Under the pieces are notes generated by a model. The model ran no database searches, was not told the origin of the DNA, and saw only the letters and a program-made list of their open reading frames with translations. Of a DNA stretch of 33,499 nucleotides, positions 24,600 through 32,205 are shown piece after piece (position 1 is the first letter of the stretch; each line of letters begins with the position of its first letter). This DNA comes from Selenomonadales bacterium UBA7018 (lineage in GTDB: Bacteria; Bacillota; Negativicutes; Selenomonadales; Selenomonadaceae). The stretch is taken from positions 1 to 33,499 of the forward strand of contig DJWY01000029.1 in the NCBI GenBank assembly GCA_002448305.1, written 5' to 3'. Position numbers and translations under genes: made by a program.

Positions 24600-24973
24600 A
24601 TGGATAACAAAATTAAAATCAGCGAAGAATTCATTTTGCCGCGAGACTTGAGCGCGATGGCGAAAAAATTCTTCGTGCAGACAGAAAAACCGCTAAAGAA
24701 CAGCGAATTATTTATAAAAAAAGGCTCAACCGTTACTGGAGTTAAGGTTATCGCTGAAGGCGAAGGAATTCACGACATTAAACGACTTGTCAATAAGTAT
24801 CTACTTCCGAACGGCGAGAAAACTCAAGCTCAAGAATGGTACAATGTCGCGGCACTGCGATTATTACGAACGTTACAGAAGAACAGATTAAAAAAATTCA
24901 TTGGTATCAGTGCGCAAATATCGGTAAAATCGAATTTAAAATCAAAGATTGGGAGGAGAAAAATGCTACTTAA
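24600..24973 (+). pseudogene. Frameshifted small gene inserted between flgH and flgI
   Basis: A single reading frame is open from 24600 to 25172 (190 codons), but the sequence looks like two genes joined by a frameshift. Codons 1-80 read normally (KKGSTVTGVKVIAEGEGIHD, then QAQEW). From about 24842 the protein-like sequence moves to the next frame: CRGTAIITNVTEEQIKKIHW, YQCANIGKIEFKIKDWEEK, with a stop at 24971-24973. The original frame here becomes a basic leucine/arginine stretch. One missing base near 24842-24846 would join the two parts into a protein of about 124 residues. From memory, the IHWYQCxxIGKxEFKIK pattern resembles small domains found with phage head proteins and polymorphic toxins, possibly RelE/barnase-like, but I cannot confirm this. 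There is no evident Shine-Dalgarno site; it starts 2 bases after flgH. A sequencing error is an alternative to a real mutation. Confidence 0.6.
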
Positions 24974-25172
24974 ATTTACGGGTGACGACCGCCAAGAAGT
25001 TTCGTTTATCACTGGAAATTATTATAAGGCGCGAAAAATTCACGATGAATTTGGCGAGGCATGGGCAATATTTGACGAAGGTTATGATTGGTATCGTTAC
25101 GGCGTCAACTTTGTCGCAGAAAATTTCGAGGAAGTCGCAGAAGACGAACAAGAAATTCGCCGTGCAGTTTAA
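24963..25172 (+). CDS. Small acidic hypothetical protein, possible partner of the upstream frameshifted gene
   Basis: A 69-residue ORF starting at the ATG at 24963, with a strong GGGAGGAG site 5-6 bases upstream. It overlaps the end of the repaired upstream frame by 11 bases, as in tightly coupled gene pairs. The residues (LLKFTGDDRQEVSFITGNYY, WAIFDEGYDWYRYG, then a run rich in Glu) suggest a small beta-barrel with an acidic C terminus. It is not recognised as a flagellar protein. Pairing, overlap and acidity would fit an immunity or antitoxin-like partner, but that is inference only. Because of the upstream frameshift it shares the frame of the 24600 start and can be wrongly fused to it. 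Confidence 0.6.
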   Translation: MLLKFTGDDRQEVSFITGNYYKARKIHDEFGEAWAIFDEGYDWYRYGVNFVAENFEEVAEDEQEIRRAV

Positions 25173-25183
25173 TAGGTGATGTC

Positions 25184-26296
25184 ATGAAAAAAATATTAAC
25201 AATAGCAACGCTGATAATGTGCCTTGCGCTAATGACTTCGACAGTTTTTGCAGAGTCGGCAGTCACACGCATAAAAGATATTGCCAAAGTGCAAGGTATG
25301 CGCAACAACCAACTTATGGGCTATGGACTGGTAGTGGGCTTGCCTGGCACGGGCGATTCCGATGACACGTGGCAGATGATTCAATCAACAGTATCACTGC
25401 TGAAAAATTTCGGGATAACGATAAACGCGGCGGAATTGGATACTGATAACGTGGCGGCGGTTATGGTTACAGCGACGTTGCCGCCGTTCGTGCGCGAAGG
25501 CGATACCATTGACGTAACTGTCAGTTCAATGGGCGACGCTGAAAGTATTCAAGGCGGCGTACTTTTGCAAACACCGCTTAGGGCGGCAAATGGCGACGTT
25601 TACGCAGTGGCGCAAGGTTCAATTTCGACGGGCGGCTTTGTCGCGGGCAATGGTAATAATAGTCGTGCGCAAAAAAATTTCCCGACCGCAGGCAATATTC
25701 CTAACGGCGGGATTGTCGAGCGAACTTTGGAAGACGATTTAGGCAGGAACGGGCAAATTTCTTTGAGCTTAGGCAATGCCGATTTTACAACGGCGTCGAG
25801 AATAACAAACGCTATCAATGCGGCTTATGGCAACGTTGCGCACGCCGCTAATCCCGGTCGCGTTGATATAAATATTCCCGGCTACTACCGCGCAGATGTA
25901 GTGCAATTCGTCGCGTCGATTGAAGAATTGCCGGTTCTGCCCGATAACATTGCAAAAGTTGTTGTCAGCGAGCGCACAGGGACAATCGTAATGGGCGGCA
26001 ATGTTTCCGTTGACGAGTGCGCGATAACTCAAGGCGGCTTATCGATTAGGATTCAGCGCGAAGAAGATGCCGTTCAGCCTTCTCCTTTTTCTTATGGTAC
26101 GTCAATGGTTGTTCGCAACGTCGAGACGGACGCCCGCGAGGAAATGTCAAGCTCGGTTGTTCTGCCCGCCACGACGAGTGTTAGCGACGTTATCGGCGCA
26201 TTAAACGCAGTCGGAGCTACGCCGCGTGATTGCATTTCGATTTTGCAGGCAATGAAAGCCGCCGGCGCGATTCATGCAGTTTTGGAGATAATTTAA
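25184..26296 (+). CDS. flgI: Flagellar P-ring protein FlgI
   Basis: FlgI forms the periplasmic P ring in the peptidoglycan layer. The start is the ATG at 25184, which has AGGTGA upstream and begins a signal peptide (KKILTIATLIMCLALMTSTVFA). The open frame extends back to 25088, but those 32 codons encode a basic, non-signal stretch inside the preceding gene. The resulting 370 residues fit the family length. Diagnostic segments include RIKDIAKVQGMRNNQLMGYG, LVVGLPGTGDSD, the PPFVREGDTIDVTVSSMGDA block, GGVLLQTPL, VAQGSIS, VVVSERTGTIVMGGNV and the C-terminal LNAVGATPRDCISILQAMKAAGAIHAVLEII. It lies 12 bases before flgJ. Confidence 0.95.
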   Translation: MKKILTIATLIMCLALMTSTVFAESAVTRIKDIAKVQGMRNNQLMGYGLVVGLPGTGDSDDTWQMIQSTVSLLKNFGITINAAELDTDNVAAVMVTATLPPFVREGDTIDVTVSSMGDAESIQGGVLLQTPLRAANGDVYAVAQGSISTGGFVAGNGNNSRAQKNFPTAGNIPNGGIVERTLEDDLGRNGQISLSLGNADFTTASRITNAINAAYGNVAHAANPGRVDINIPGYYRADVVQFVASIEELPVLPDNIAKVVVSERTGTIVMGGNVSVDECAITQGGLSIRIQREEDAVQPSPFSYGTSMVVRNVETDAREEMSSSVVLPATTSVSDVIGALNAVGATPRDCISILQAMKAAGAIHAVLEII

Positions 26297-26308
26297 GGGG
26301 CGATTGAT

Positions 26309-26710
26309 ATGCAAATTGGCGGCGATTACATTTTACCGCAAACAACTTTAAGGAATACGGGCACGGCGGGAGCTAACGTAGTGAACGACGAGGAAAGTTT
26401 TCAAGCCCAACTTAAAGCGGCGACTGATAAGCTTGACCAGTCCAGCAAAGTCAAAAATATGACCGCTGAAGAACTCGAAAAGCGCGATAAGGAAATAAAA
26501 GATGCGAGCGTTCAGCTTGAAGCGATTATGCTGAAATTAATGTATACCGAAATGTGGAAGACCGTCCCGAAGAACAAACTTTTCGGCGACGATAACGCAA
26601 TGGAAATTTATCGCGACATGTATAACGAAGAGCTAACGAAAGTTGCGGCAGAAGGCGGCGGCATAGGGCTTGCCGATTTCATTTACAAGCAACTGACACA
26701 GACCAAATAA
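26309..26710 (+). CDS. flgJ: Rod-binding protein, FlgJ N-terminal-type
   Basis: 133 residues corresponding only to the rod-capping half of FlgJ: a flexible N terminus, then KDASVQLEAIMLKLMYTEMW, KTVPKNKLFGDDNAMEIYRDM, and GGIGLADFIYKQL. The C-terminal muramidase domain found in gammaproteobacterial FlgJ is absent, as in many other bacteria, so wall opening for the rod must be done by another enzyme. The peptidoglycan-binding 3D protein divergent from this operon is a conceivable but unproven partner. AAGGGG lies upstream of the ATG. It is the last gene before a terminator. Confidence 0.9.
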   Translation: MQIGGDYILPQTTLRNTGTAGANVVNDEESFQAQLKAATDKLDQSSKVKNMTAEELEKRDKEIKDASVQLEAIMLKLMYTEMWKTVPKNKLFGDDNAMEIYRDMYNEELTKVAAEGGGIGLADFIYKQLTQTK

Positions 26711-26717
26711 AAAAATT

Positions 26718-26748
26718 ATCCCCCGCGCAGATTTACGCAGGGGATTTT
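26718..26748 (+). terminator. Intrinsic terminator of the flgG-flgJ operon
   Basis: ATCCCCCGCG pairs with CGCAGGGGAT (one mismatch) around an 8-base loop and is followed by TTTTAAATTT. Confidence 0.75.
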
Positions 26749-26847
26749 AAATTTCTTTAATTTTCGTAACTAGCGAAGTGCAACGGAGCGTACGAACGCG
26801 GTGATAACATTTAAGTTGTCGCAACGTTATGGCGCGTCCGCTGTTCT

Positions 26848-26864
26848 CCCGCTTTTAAAGCGGG
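26848..26864. repeat. Palindromic hairpin after the OmpM-like gene
   Basis: CCCGCTTT-T-AAAGCGGG, an 8-bp stem just beyond the porin stop codon. No T-run follows on the minus strand. It may protect the 3' end of the mRNA or act as a weak terminator. Confidence 0.5.
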
Positions 26865-26865
26865 C

Positions 26866-28143
26866 TTAGAAGAACCAGCTAACACGGCTGAAGAAAGCTC
26901 TAGCATTTTTCTCGGTAGCGAGGTCTTTGCCGGTGAAATATTTAAGTTCAATTCTCGTGTTGTAAAGCGGAACGTATCTTACGGAGAACTCGACACCTTT
27001 TGAGCCGGCGTAAGCAGCGTCATAAGTCGGAGCTAAGCTGACAAGCGGGCTGACATAGCGATAATCCGCGCTGATATCCCAAGTGCCGGGTTCCGTCCTA
27101 TTTGCGCTACCGTAGGCAAGACCAGCAGTCCAAGATTTCTTCCAGTCTTTAGCTTTGGTGTTCTGAGCATATGCGCCGCGAACTTGCAATTTATCGAAGT
27201 TGTAGTGCGCACCGACTGCCCAAACAGAAGCGTTGTGGGTGTTCTTGTTGTAGCGGCTACCAAATGTATCATGCAAAGTGGTGAAGTAATCGCTACGGAA
27301 GTGATGGAATCCTGCACCGATATAAAGTTTATCGTTGTCGTAAGAAATCTCGCCGCCTTGATAGCTTGCGGGGTCGCCCTTGACAAGTAATTCTCCGTCT
27401 GCACCTTTAACATCAATATCAGTGCCGCTCCAACGACCAGCCATCAACGCAACTTTGAATTTGTCGCCGTAGATAGCTTGGAAGCCGCTGAACTCGTCAT
27501 CAATCAACATGCCGTCGTCAACGTTGGTGTAAAATTCCATTTTACCTACATTGAATTGGAACTTGCCATAGTTGCCCTGCGCGTAAGCTCTTTTAAGTTT
27601 GAAATCGGTGCTTGAATCTTCCTTCATGTCAGAGGTTGCATCAAGACGCGCTTTAACTTTCCAGTGATCGTTGACTGTAGCCGTAGGATCAAGACGCATC
27701 AAGATCCAATTTCTGGTGGTTTTAATTTTGCCGCCGTCGGGGGTTTTGATTCTTTCATTGCGATAGCGATAACGGAGTTCGCCGTTCCAAACGACTTTGT
27801 CAGCGTACTTTTCAAGCTCGGCGACGCGAACGCCTAAAGCGTCGAGCTCATCACGGAATTCAGCGGCAAGGCGGTCGAGTTCAGCTTTGCTTGCGCCTTC
27901 AGGATTTTTCGCCATAGCTTTAGCGACCATTTGCGCCATTTCGTAACGGGTGATATTTCTGTCGCCGCGATAAGTGCCGTCGCCATAACCTTCGACAACG
28001 CCAGCCGCCGCAAGTTTTGCTACCGACTGATATGCCCAGTGACCTGCCGGAACATCGCTAAAAGGATTTGCCGCCGCAAATGCGCTTGAACTGACTCCTA
28101 CGACAAATGCCGCTGTTAAAGCTGCTGCTACTGACTTTTTCAT
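26866..28143 (-). CDS. OmpM/Mep45-like SLH-domain outer membrane porin
   Basis: 425 residues. The start is the ATG at 28143, with GGAGG 8 bases upstream; the in-frame TTG at 28158 lies within that ribosome binding site. Parts in order: signal peptide (KKSVAAALTAAFVVGVSSSAFA); one SLH domain (about 26-80: NPFSDVPAGHWAYQSVAKLA, then EGYGDGTYRGDRNITRYEMA), which in Negativicutes binds polyamine-modified peptidoglycan; a coiled coil (about 88-118: LDRLAAEFRDELDALGVRVAELEKY); then a 16-stranded-type beta-barrel (from VVWNGELRYRYR to the terminal SRVSWFF, ending in Phe as expected for outer-membrane insertion). The known role of this family is to tether the outer membrane to the wall and to act as a general porin. 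It has a long, structured leader. Confidence 0.93.
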   Translation of the reverse strand: MKKSVAAALTAAFVVGVSSSAFAAANPFSDVPAGHWAYQSVAKLAAAGVVEGYGDGTYRGDRNITRYEMAQMVAKAMAKNPEGASKAELDRLAAEFRDELDALGVRVAELEKYADKVVWNGELRYRYRNERIKTPDGGKIKTTRNWILMRLDPTATVNDHWKVKARLDATSDMKEDSSTDFKLKRAYAQGNYGKFQFNVGKMEFYTNVDDGMLIDDEFSGFQAIYGDKFKVALMAGRWSGTDIDVKGADGELLVKGDPASYQGGEISYDNDKLYIGAGFHHFRSDYFTTLHDTFGSRYNKNTHNASVWAVGAHYNFDKLQVRGAYAQNTKAKDWKKSWTAGLAYGSANRTEPGTWDISADYRYVSPLVSLAPTYDAAYAGSKGVEFSVRYVPLYNTRIELKYFTGKDLATEKNARAFFSRVSWFF

Positions 28144-28147
28144 TTTT

Positions 28148-28214
28148 AAAGCCTCCAATTAATTAAACCTTAAAAATTTTCCTAGTGGCTGTCGGTTTCA
28201 TTTGGAGGAGCTTT
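28148..28214 (-). promoter_or_regulatory. Inverted repeat able to mask the ompM ribosome binding site
   Basis: In the mRNA (minus strand), AAAG-CU-CCUCCAA (28214-28202) can pair with UUGGAGG-CUUU (28158-28148): 7 bp, a 2-base bulge and 4 more bp. The 3' arm contains the Shine-Dalgarno GGAGG. An inner AAACC/GGUUU match can extend the stem. This looks like an on/off translational control element. Confidence 0.55.
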
Positions 28215-28230
28215 CAAATTTGAGTGACCG

Positions 28231-28272
28231 TGTTTCCTCAAGTCGTCTAACTTCTCCGCTTGTTTCCTCAAG
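28231..28272 (-). repeat. 12-bp direct repeat in the ompM leader
   Basis: TGTTTCCTCAAG occurs at 28231-28242 and 28261-28272 (plus-strand reading), exactly 30 bases apart, within the 5' untranslated region of the porin gene. Confidence 0.6.
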
Positions 28273-28281
28273 CCGCGTTTA

Positions 28282-28310
28282 TTTATAGCACAGGCAAAAA
28301 ATTTTTTCAA
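28282..28310 (-). promoter_or_regulatory. Promoter of the OmpM-like gene
   Basis: On the minus strand, TTGAAA (28310-28305), a 17-base spacer and TATAAA (28287-28282). It implies a leader of about 130 bases before the ATG at 28143. Confidence 0.6.
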
Positions 28311-28338
28311 GAAGAAATTTTTCCATAATCCTTTCAAG

Positions 28339-28367
28339 TTGCATAAAGCCGCGCCGTCATTTATAAT
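28339..28367 (+). promoter_or_regulatory. Promoter of the FkbM-like / meaB / yvyF gene group
   Basis: TTGCAT (28339-28344), a 17-base spacer and TATAAT (28362-28367), about 28 bases before the TTG start at 28396. It is divergent from the porin promoter. Confidence 0.65.
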
Positions 28368-28395
28368 TTAGAAAAATGCGGAGGAGTGGGCAATA

Positions 28396-29583
28396 TTGAA
28401 CGATTACAATTTATATCTTGGACAAATGCATATGGGTTCTTGCATGAAATTTGAGGACGAGACGCAAGCGCGGCTTAAAGACAAAAAATGTCTGGAGTAT
28501 TATGGCTTCAAGGTTTATTCGCAGAACGACGAAGACGGCATTATCGAAGAAATTTTTAATCGTATCGGCACGACGAACAAAATCTTCATCGAATTCGGCG
28601 TAGAAAACGGTTTAGAATGCAACAGTCATTATTTGCTGTTCAAAAATTGGCGCGGACTTTGGATTGACGGCGGCGCGGCTCACGTCAGGGCGATTAGGGA
28701 AAAATTCGCGCCAGTCTTGGCAAATGGTCAGCTGAAAGTTTTGCAAGCCTTCATCACGCGAGAAAACATAAACGAACTTTTCATCACGGGCGGCATTGAA
28801 GGCGAAATTGATTTGCTTAGCATTGATGTTGACGGCAACGATTATTATATTTGGCAAGCAATTAACGTCGTCAAGCCGCGAGTCGTCATAATTGAGTACA
28901 ACGCTAAATTTCCGCCGAATTGCGATTGGAAAATGGCTTACGATAAAAATCACATGTGGGACGGCTCGGACTGGCAAGGCGCGTCGCTCAAAGCTCTTGA
29001 ACTCTTAGGCAGGGAGCTCGGCTATCAACTCGTCGCCACAAATTTTACGGGCGTCAACGTCTTTTTCGTCCGCCGCGATTTGGCAAAAGATTTGTTCCTT
29101 GAGCCCGCGACCGCCGAAAATCTTTACAACCCTGCGCGGTGGAAATTTATTTCTTACGTTAATCATCACCCTGCGAAATATTGTTTGGTCAATCAAGCGG
29201 AAAATCTCGGACTTTTTAACTACAAGCCGAATAATGACGCGATTCCTTTGCAAGGTTTTTCAGAAGAAATCGACACGGGAAATTTTTTCTTCAACGTCAT
29301 GATCAATAAAAATTCTTTAATTCTCGTGCGCAATAAAAATAAAATCGCCTTACCATATTTCGTTTTGCCAGAGGATGTGGAAAATATTTCGGGCATGTCG
29401 TTAAAAATTTCCGTTGACGGAAAAATTATTTCGCAAATTCCTATTCAAGAGAGCGGCTTAATTGAAATGAATCTCCCATTTTCAGACGCGCCTTTGATTG
29501 TAAATTTCGAGCTTTCAAAAACGTTTAGGAATATGCAAGGAAACGAACATGGCTTAGCAATCATTTTTGAAGTTAAAAATTGA
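28396..29583 (+). CDS. FkbM-like SAM-dependent methyltransferase
   Basis: 395 residues. The start is a TTG at 28396 with GGAGGAG 9 bases upstream. The central domain has a Rossmann-type SAM-binding pattern: FIEFGVENGLECNS, then GLWIDGG, and DLLSIDVDGNDYYIW followed by VVIIEYNAKFPP, all resembling the FkbM methyltransferase fold. The last ~120 residues are a beta-rich extension with no recognised family. FkbM-type enzymes O-methylate sugars or small metabolites and often sit in surface-polysaccharide or flagellin-glycan clusters. The position between an outer-membrane porin and flagellar genes would suit a cell-surface glycan substrate, but no glycosyltransferases are nearby, so the substrate is unknown. 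It lies 14 bases upstream of meaB. Confidence 0.65.
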   Translation: MNDYNLYLGQMHMGSCMKFEDETQARLKDKKCLEYYGFKVYSQNDEDGIIEEIFNRIGTTNKIFIEFGVENGLECNSHYLLFKNWRGLWIDGGAAHVRAIREKFAPVLANGQLKVLQAFITRENINELFITGGIEGEIDLLSIDVDGNDYYIWQAINVVKPRVVIIEYNAKFPPNCDWKMAYDKNHMWDGSDWQGASLKALELLGRELGYQLVATNFTGVNVFFVRRDLAKDLFLEPATAENLYNPARWKFISYVNHHPAKYCLVNQAENLGLFNYKPNNDAIPLQGFSEEIDTGNFFFNVMINKNSLILVRNKNKIALPYFVLPEDVENISGMSLKISVDGKIISQIPIQESGLIEMNLPFSDAPLIVNFELSKTFRNMQGNEHGLAIIFEVKN

Positions 29584-29597
29584 AAGGAGTGGAGCTT

Positions 29598-30758
29598 ATG
29601 GCAAATTATACGACGACGACGCCAGATTGGGCGGTCTCGAATCAATCGGCGGTTATGAGCGGCATTGAAGGCATAAAAGATACGACGGTCGGCAATATCA
29701 ATCCGGCATTTGCTTCGGGACAATTCAAACCGAAACGCCGCATGACGCTAACGGAAGATGAACTGGTTGACGGCGTGACGAACGGCGACAGAATGATTTT
29801 GTCACGGGCGATAACTTTGATTGAAAGCAATAGCCCAAAACATTTCGCGAAGGCGCAAAGGGTTTTGCAAAGACTTCTGCCGCGTACGGGCAAAGCTTTA
29901 AGAATCGGGATAACGGGCGTGCCTGGCGCAGGAAAATCGACGTTGATTGAGGCTTTCGGCAACATGCTTTGCGACGACGGGCACAGAGTAGCAGTTCTTT
30001 CAATCGACCCGACAAGCTCAATAACGAAAGGCTCGATTTTGGGCGATAAAACGCGCATGGGAACTTTGAGCCGCCGCCCTGAAGCTTTTATTCGTCCAAG
30101 TCCGGCGGGCGGCACTTTAGGCGGCGTGGCGCGCAAAAGCCGCGAGACAATGTTAATGTGCGAGGCGGCAGGCTACGACGTGATTTTAATTGAGACGGTC
30201 GGCGTTGGACAATCTGAAACGACGGTTCGTTCAATGGTAGATTTCTTTATGCTAGTCGTGCTGACGGGCGCGGGCGACGATTTGCAAGGAATAAAAAAAG
30301 GAATTATGGAACTTGCCGACGCGATTGTTGTAAATAAGGCGGACGGCGATAATTTAGTTCGCGCTAAAGTTACTCGCGGCGAATACGAGCGCATGACGGA
30401 ATTTATACGCCCCGCGACCGAAGGTTGGCCGACGCATGCATATCTTGCAAGTGCAGTAACGAAAATGGGCCTACCGGAACTTTGGGAAGTGATTCAGCTT
30501 TTCAAGGAGACAACGACTAAAAGCGGCGTCTTCCAACGGCGGCGCGATTCGCAACTTTTGGATTGGATGCATGCAATGATTGATGAACATTTGCACAATC
30601 TATTTTTCGGCGACGCGGTGATAACCGGCAGAATGCCCGAAATTAGAGAAGCCGTCCTGCGCGGAATAATTTCGCCAACGCAAGCAGTTGCGGAACTGGT
30701 TAAAATGTTCGATATAACCCGCGCCGCGCAGAAAAAAGTTGACTTATTCAATGCGTAA
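29598..30758 (+). CDS. meaB: MeaB-type GTPase, chaperone of methylmalonyl-CoA mutase
   Basis: 386 residues. The ATG at 29598 is chosen because AAGGAGTG lies 6-7 bases before it; the frame's first TTG (29580) overlaps the upstream stop region. G-protein motifs: P-loop GVPGAGKST (about 107-115), SIDPTSSITKGSILGDKTRM, the switch region ETVGVGQSE, and NKADGDN. These match MeaB/ArgK, which gates cobalamin loading and protects methylmalonyl-CoA mutase, a step in the succinate-to-propionate route used by many Negativicutes. The mutase genes are not in the window. About 45 residues precede the usual N terminus (before RRMTLTEDELVDG); they are rich in Thr, Ser and Asn and of unknown role. Confidence 0.9.
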   Translation: MANYTTTTPDWAVSNQSAVMSGIEGIKDTTVGNINPAFASGQFKPKRRMTLTEDELVDGVTNGDRMILSRAITLIESNSPKHFAKAQRVLQRLLPRTGKALRIGITGVPGAGKSTLIEAFGNMLCDDGHRVAVLSIDPTSSITKGSILGDKTRMGTLSRRPEAFIRPSPAGGTLGGVARKSRETMLMCEAAGYDVILIETVGVGQSETTVRSMVDFFMLVVLTGAGDDLQGIKKGIMELADAIVVNKADGDNLVRAKVTRGEYERMTEFIRPATEGWPTHAYLASAVTKMGLPELWEVIQLFKETTTKSGVFQRRRDSQLLDWMHAMIDEHLHNLFFGDAVITGRMPEIREAVLRGIISPTQAVAELVKMFDITRAAQKKVDLFNA

Positions 30759-30775
30759 TGTGTAATGCGCAATGT
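30747..30775 (+). repeat. Short AATGYGTAATG-type tandem motif
   Basis: AATGCGTAATG, TAATGCGCAATG: three imperfect copies spanning the meaB stop and the gap before the next gene. It looks like a small dispersed repeat, but copies elsewhere in the genome cannot be checked here. Confidence 0.35.
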
Positions 30776-30794
30776 TTTTTCGGGGGTGAGTTTC

Positions 30795-31247
30795 GTGGCT
30801 GGTCTTGGGATAAGAAATTGTATTCGTTGTAACAAAATATTTATGCCGGCGTCGGGCGAAAAAATCTGTAGCGATTGCCGTAACAAAGAATTAGAAATGG
30901 AAGAGCACGTCAGATTTTACGTTCGCGAGCATCCAGGAATTACGGTCAACGAGTTGATTGAAGGTTCCGGCGCGCCGAAAAGTTTAATCTGGCGCATGAT
31001 TCAGCAAGGGCAATTCGAGAATTCTGGCTTGCGCGGCGCGAAATATCCTTGCGGCAACTGCGGCATGCTCATAACTAAGGGCGTCTACTGCAACGAATGC
31101 GCCAGTAAACTCCGACTGAACGCGCAAAAATTCGCTAACGCTATGGAGTCTAAGAAACGCGCCGAAGAAAAACGCGACCAGGAAGAGGCTAAAAGAACTT
31201 TTTCCGGCTCCATGTACGAAGAAATAAACAGTTCGCGCAGTCGCTAA
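30795..31247 (+). CDS. YvyF-type flagellar operon zinc-ribbon protein
   Basis: 150 residues with the start at the GTG at 30795, preceded by GGGGGTGA 5 bases upstream. The ATG at 30765 is in frame but would put the ribosome binding site inside the gene. An N-terminal zinc ribbon (CIRCNKIF...ICSDCR) is followed by a helix-turn-helix-like segment (HPGITVNELIEGSGAPKSLIW), a second cysteine pair set (CGNCG...CNECA) and a charged helical tail. This layout matches the YvyF-like family found in Firmicutes flagellar operons, thought to have a regulatory role. It lies next to flhG/flhF, which face it across a shared terminator. Confidence 0.75.
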   Translation: MAGLGIRNCIRCNKIFMPASGEKICSDCRNKELEMEEHVRFYVREHPGITVNELIEGSGAPKSLIWRMIQQGQFENSGLRGAKYPCGNCGMLITKGVYCNECASKLRLNAQKFANAMESKKRAEEKRDQEEAKRTFSGSMYEEINSSRSR

Positions 31248-31253
31248 AAAAAT

Positions 31254-31281
31254 CCGCCGAGTTAGCTCGACGTTTTTTTTT
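31254..31281. terminator. Bidirectional intrinsic terminator between yvyF-like gene and flhG
   Basis: CGCCGAG-TTAG-CTCGACG has one mismatch. T9 follows on the plus strand, and GATTTTTTT on the minus strand. Confidence 0.8.
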
Positions 31282-31289
31282 GTTGCCTG

Positions 31290-32189
31290 TCAATAACCAA
31301 ATAACCTGTCCAAAAAGCCGCGCCAGCCTCGCGACACAGAACCCATTCTCTCGCCGTTTAGCAGGCTTTTAACTAATTCTTGAACACAACGCGCCGCCGC
31401 CGAGTTCGGACTGCCAATGATAAACGGCTCCTGCTTGTGTACCGCCTCCGAAACGGTTTTGTCTTCGTAAATGTAGCCAAGACAATCAATCGACACGCCT
31501 AAAAATTTCTGCGTCGTCTGATTAATCTTCTCGGCAACATCGTCGCAATCTTCCTCTTCGTGAACGCGATTAACGACAAGCTTAATATTGCGCCGCTCGG
31601 TGTATTTCGTATAAGCTTTTATGACGGAGTAAGCGTCAGCAATAGCGGTCGGCTCCGGCGTCGTCACCAGCAAAACTTCTTCCGACGCTAAGATAAATTC
31701 AATGACGTTGCGACTTAAGCCCGCGCCCGTGTCGATTATGATAACGTTCGCCATATCGGAGCAACGCCCTAATTTTTTATGCAACTTCCGCTGTTCAGCG
31801 CGATTAAGATTCAAAGTCGCTTCGACCGCCGCAATGCCTGAAATGTATTTCACGCCCGAAACGCCATTTTCTACAACGTCCTCAAGTTCCACGTCGTCAT
31901 TGAGAAGGTCAATTAAACTGCGATTCGTCACCGACCCCATTAAAAGATTGACATTAGCCATGCCAATATCGGCGTCAATGAGCATAACTTTTTGCCCCGC
32001 CGATTGCAAACCTATTGCCAGATTAACGGCTAGGGAAGTTTTACCCGTGCCGCCTTTGCCGCTAGTTATTGCGATAACTCGTGTATTTTCTGCGACATCG
32101 AAATAAAGTTCGCCTATCTCCCGCGCCAGTGCATCCTCTACGGCGCGTTCCTCAACCAAATTTCTCAGCCTTGATGCTTGGTCAGACAT
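31290..32189 (-). CDS. flhG: FlhG (FleN/YlxH) MinD-like ATPase
   Basis: FlhG limits flagellar number by stimulating the GTPase FlhF. Of 299 residues, about 1-35 form an N-terminal helix that in this family contacts FlhF. The deviant Walker A motif SGKGGTGKTS follows (about 43-52), with LIDADIGMANVNLLMG, IIIDTGAGLSRN, and the NRVHEEED segment. The C terminus (GWRGFLDRLFGY) is an amphipathic, MinD-like membrane-targeting helix. The start has AGAGGTAGG upstream. It is 16 bases downstream of flhF, so the pair is an operon. A bidirectional terminator follows. Confidence 0.93.
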   Translation of the reverse strand: MSDQASRLRNLVEERAVEDALAREIGELYFDVAENTRVIAITSGKGGTGKTSLAVNLAIGLQSAGQKVMLIDADIGMANVNLLMGSVTNRSLIDLLNDDVELEDVVENGVSGVKYISGIAAVEATLNLNRAEQRKLHKKLGRCSDMANVIIIDTGAGLSRNVIEFILASEEVLLVTTPEPTAIADAYSVIKAYTKYTERRNIKLVVNRVHEEEDCDDVAEKINQTTQKFLGVSIDCLGYIYEDKTVSEAVHKQEPFIIGSPNSAAARCVQELVKSLLNGERMGSVSRGWRGFLDRLFGY

Positions 32190-32205
32190 TTTTCCTACCT
32201 CTTAA

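Noticed and set aside
25088..25183. Upstream extension of flgI giving 402 residues
   Set aside because: It would place a basic stretch before the signal peptide; the ATG at 25184 has its own ribosome binding site.
26749..26847. Possible small gene or RNA between the flgJ terminator and the porin
   Set aside because: No ORF with a start signal, no tRNA or promoter pattern recognised.
29642..30136. Antisense ORF of 164 codons opposite meaB
   Set aside because: Overlaps the conserved P-loop region of meaB in a mirrored frame; no independent features.
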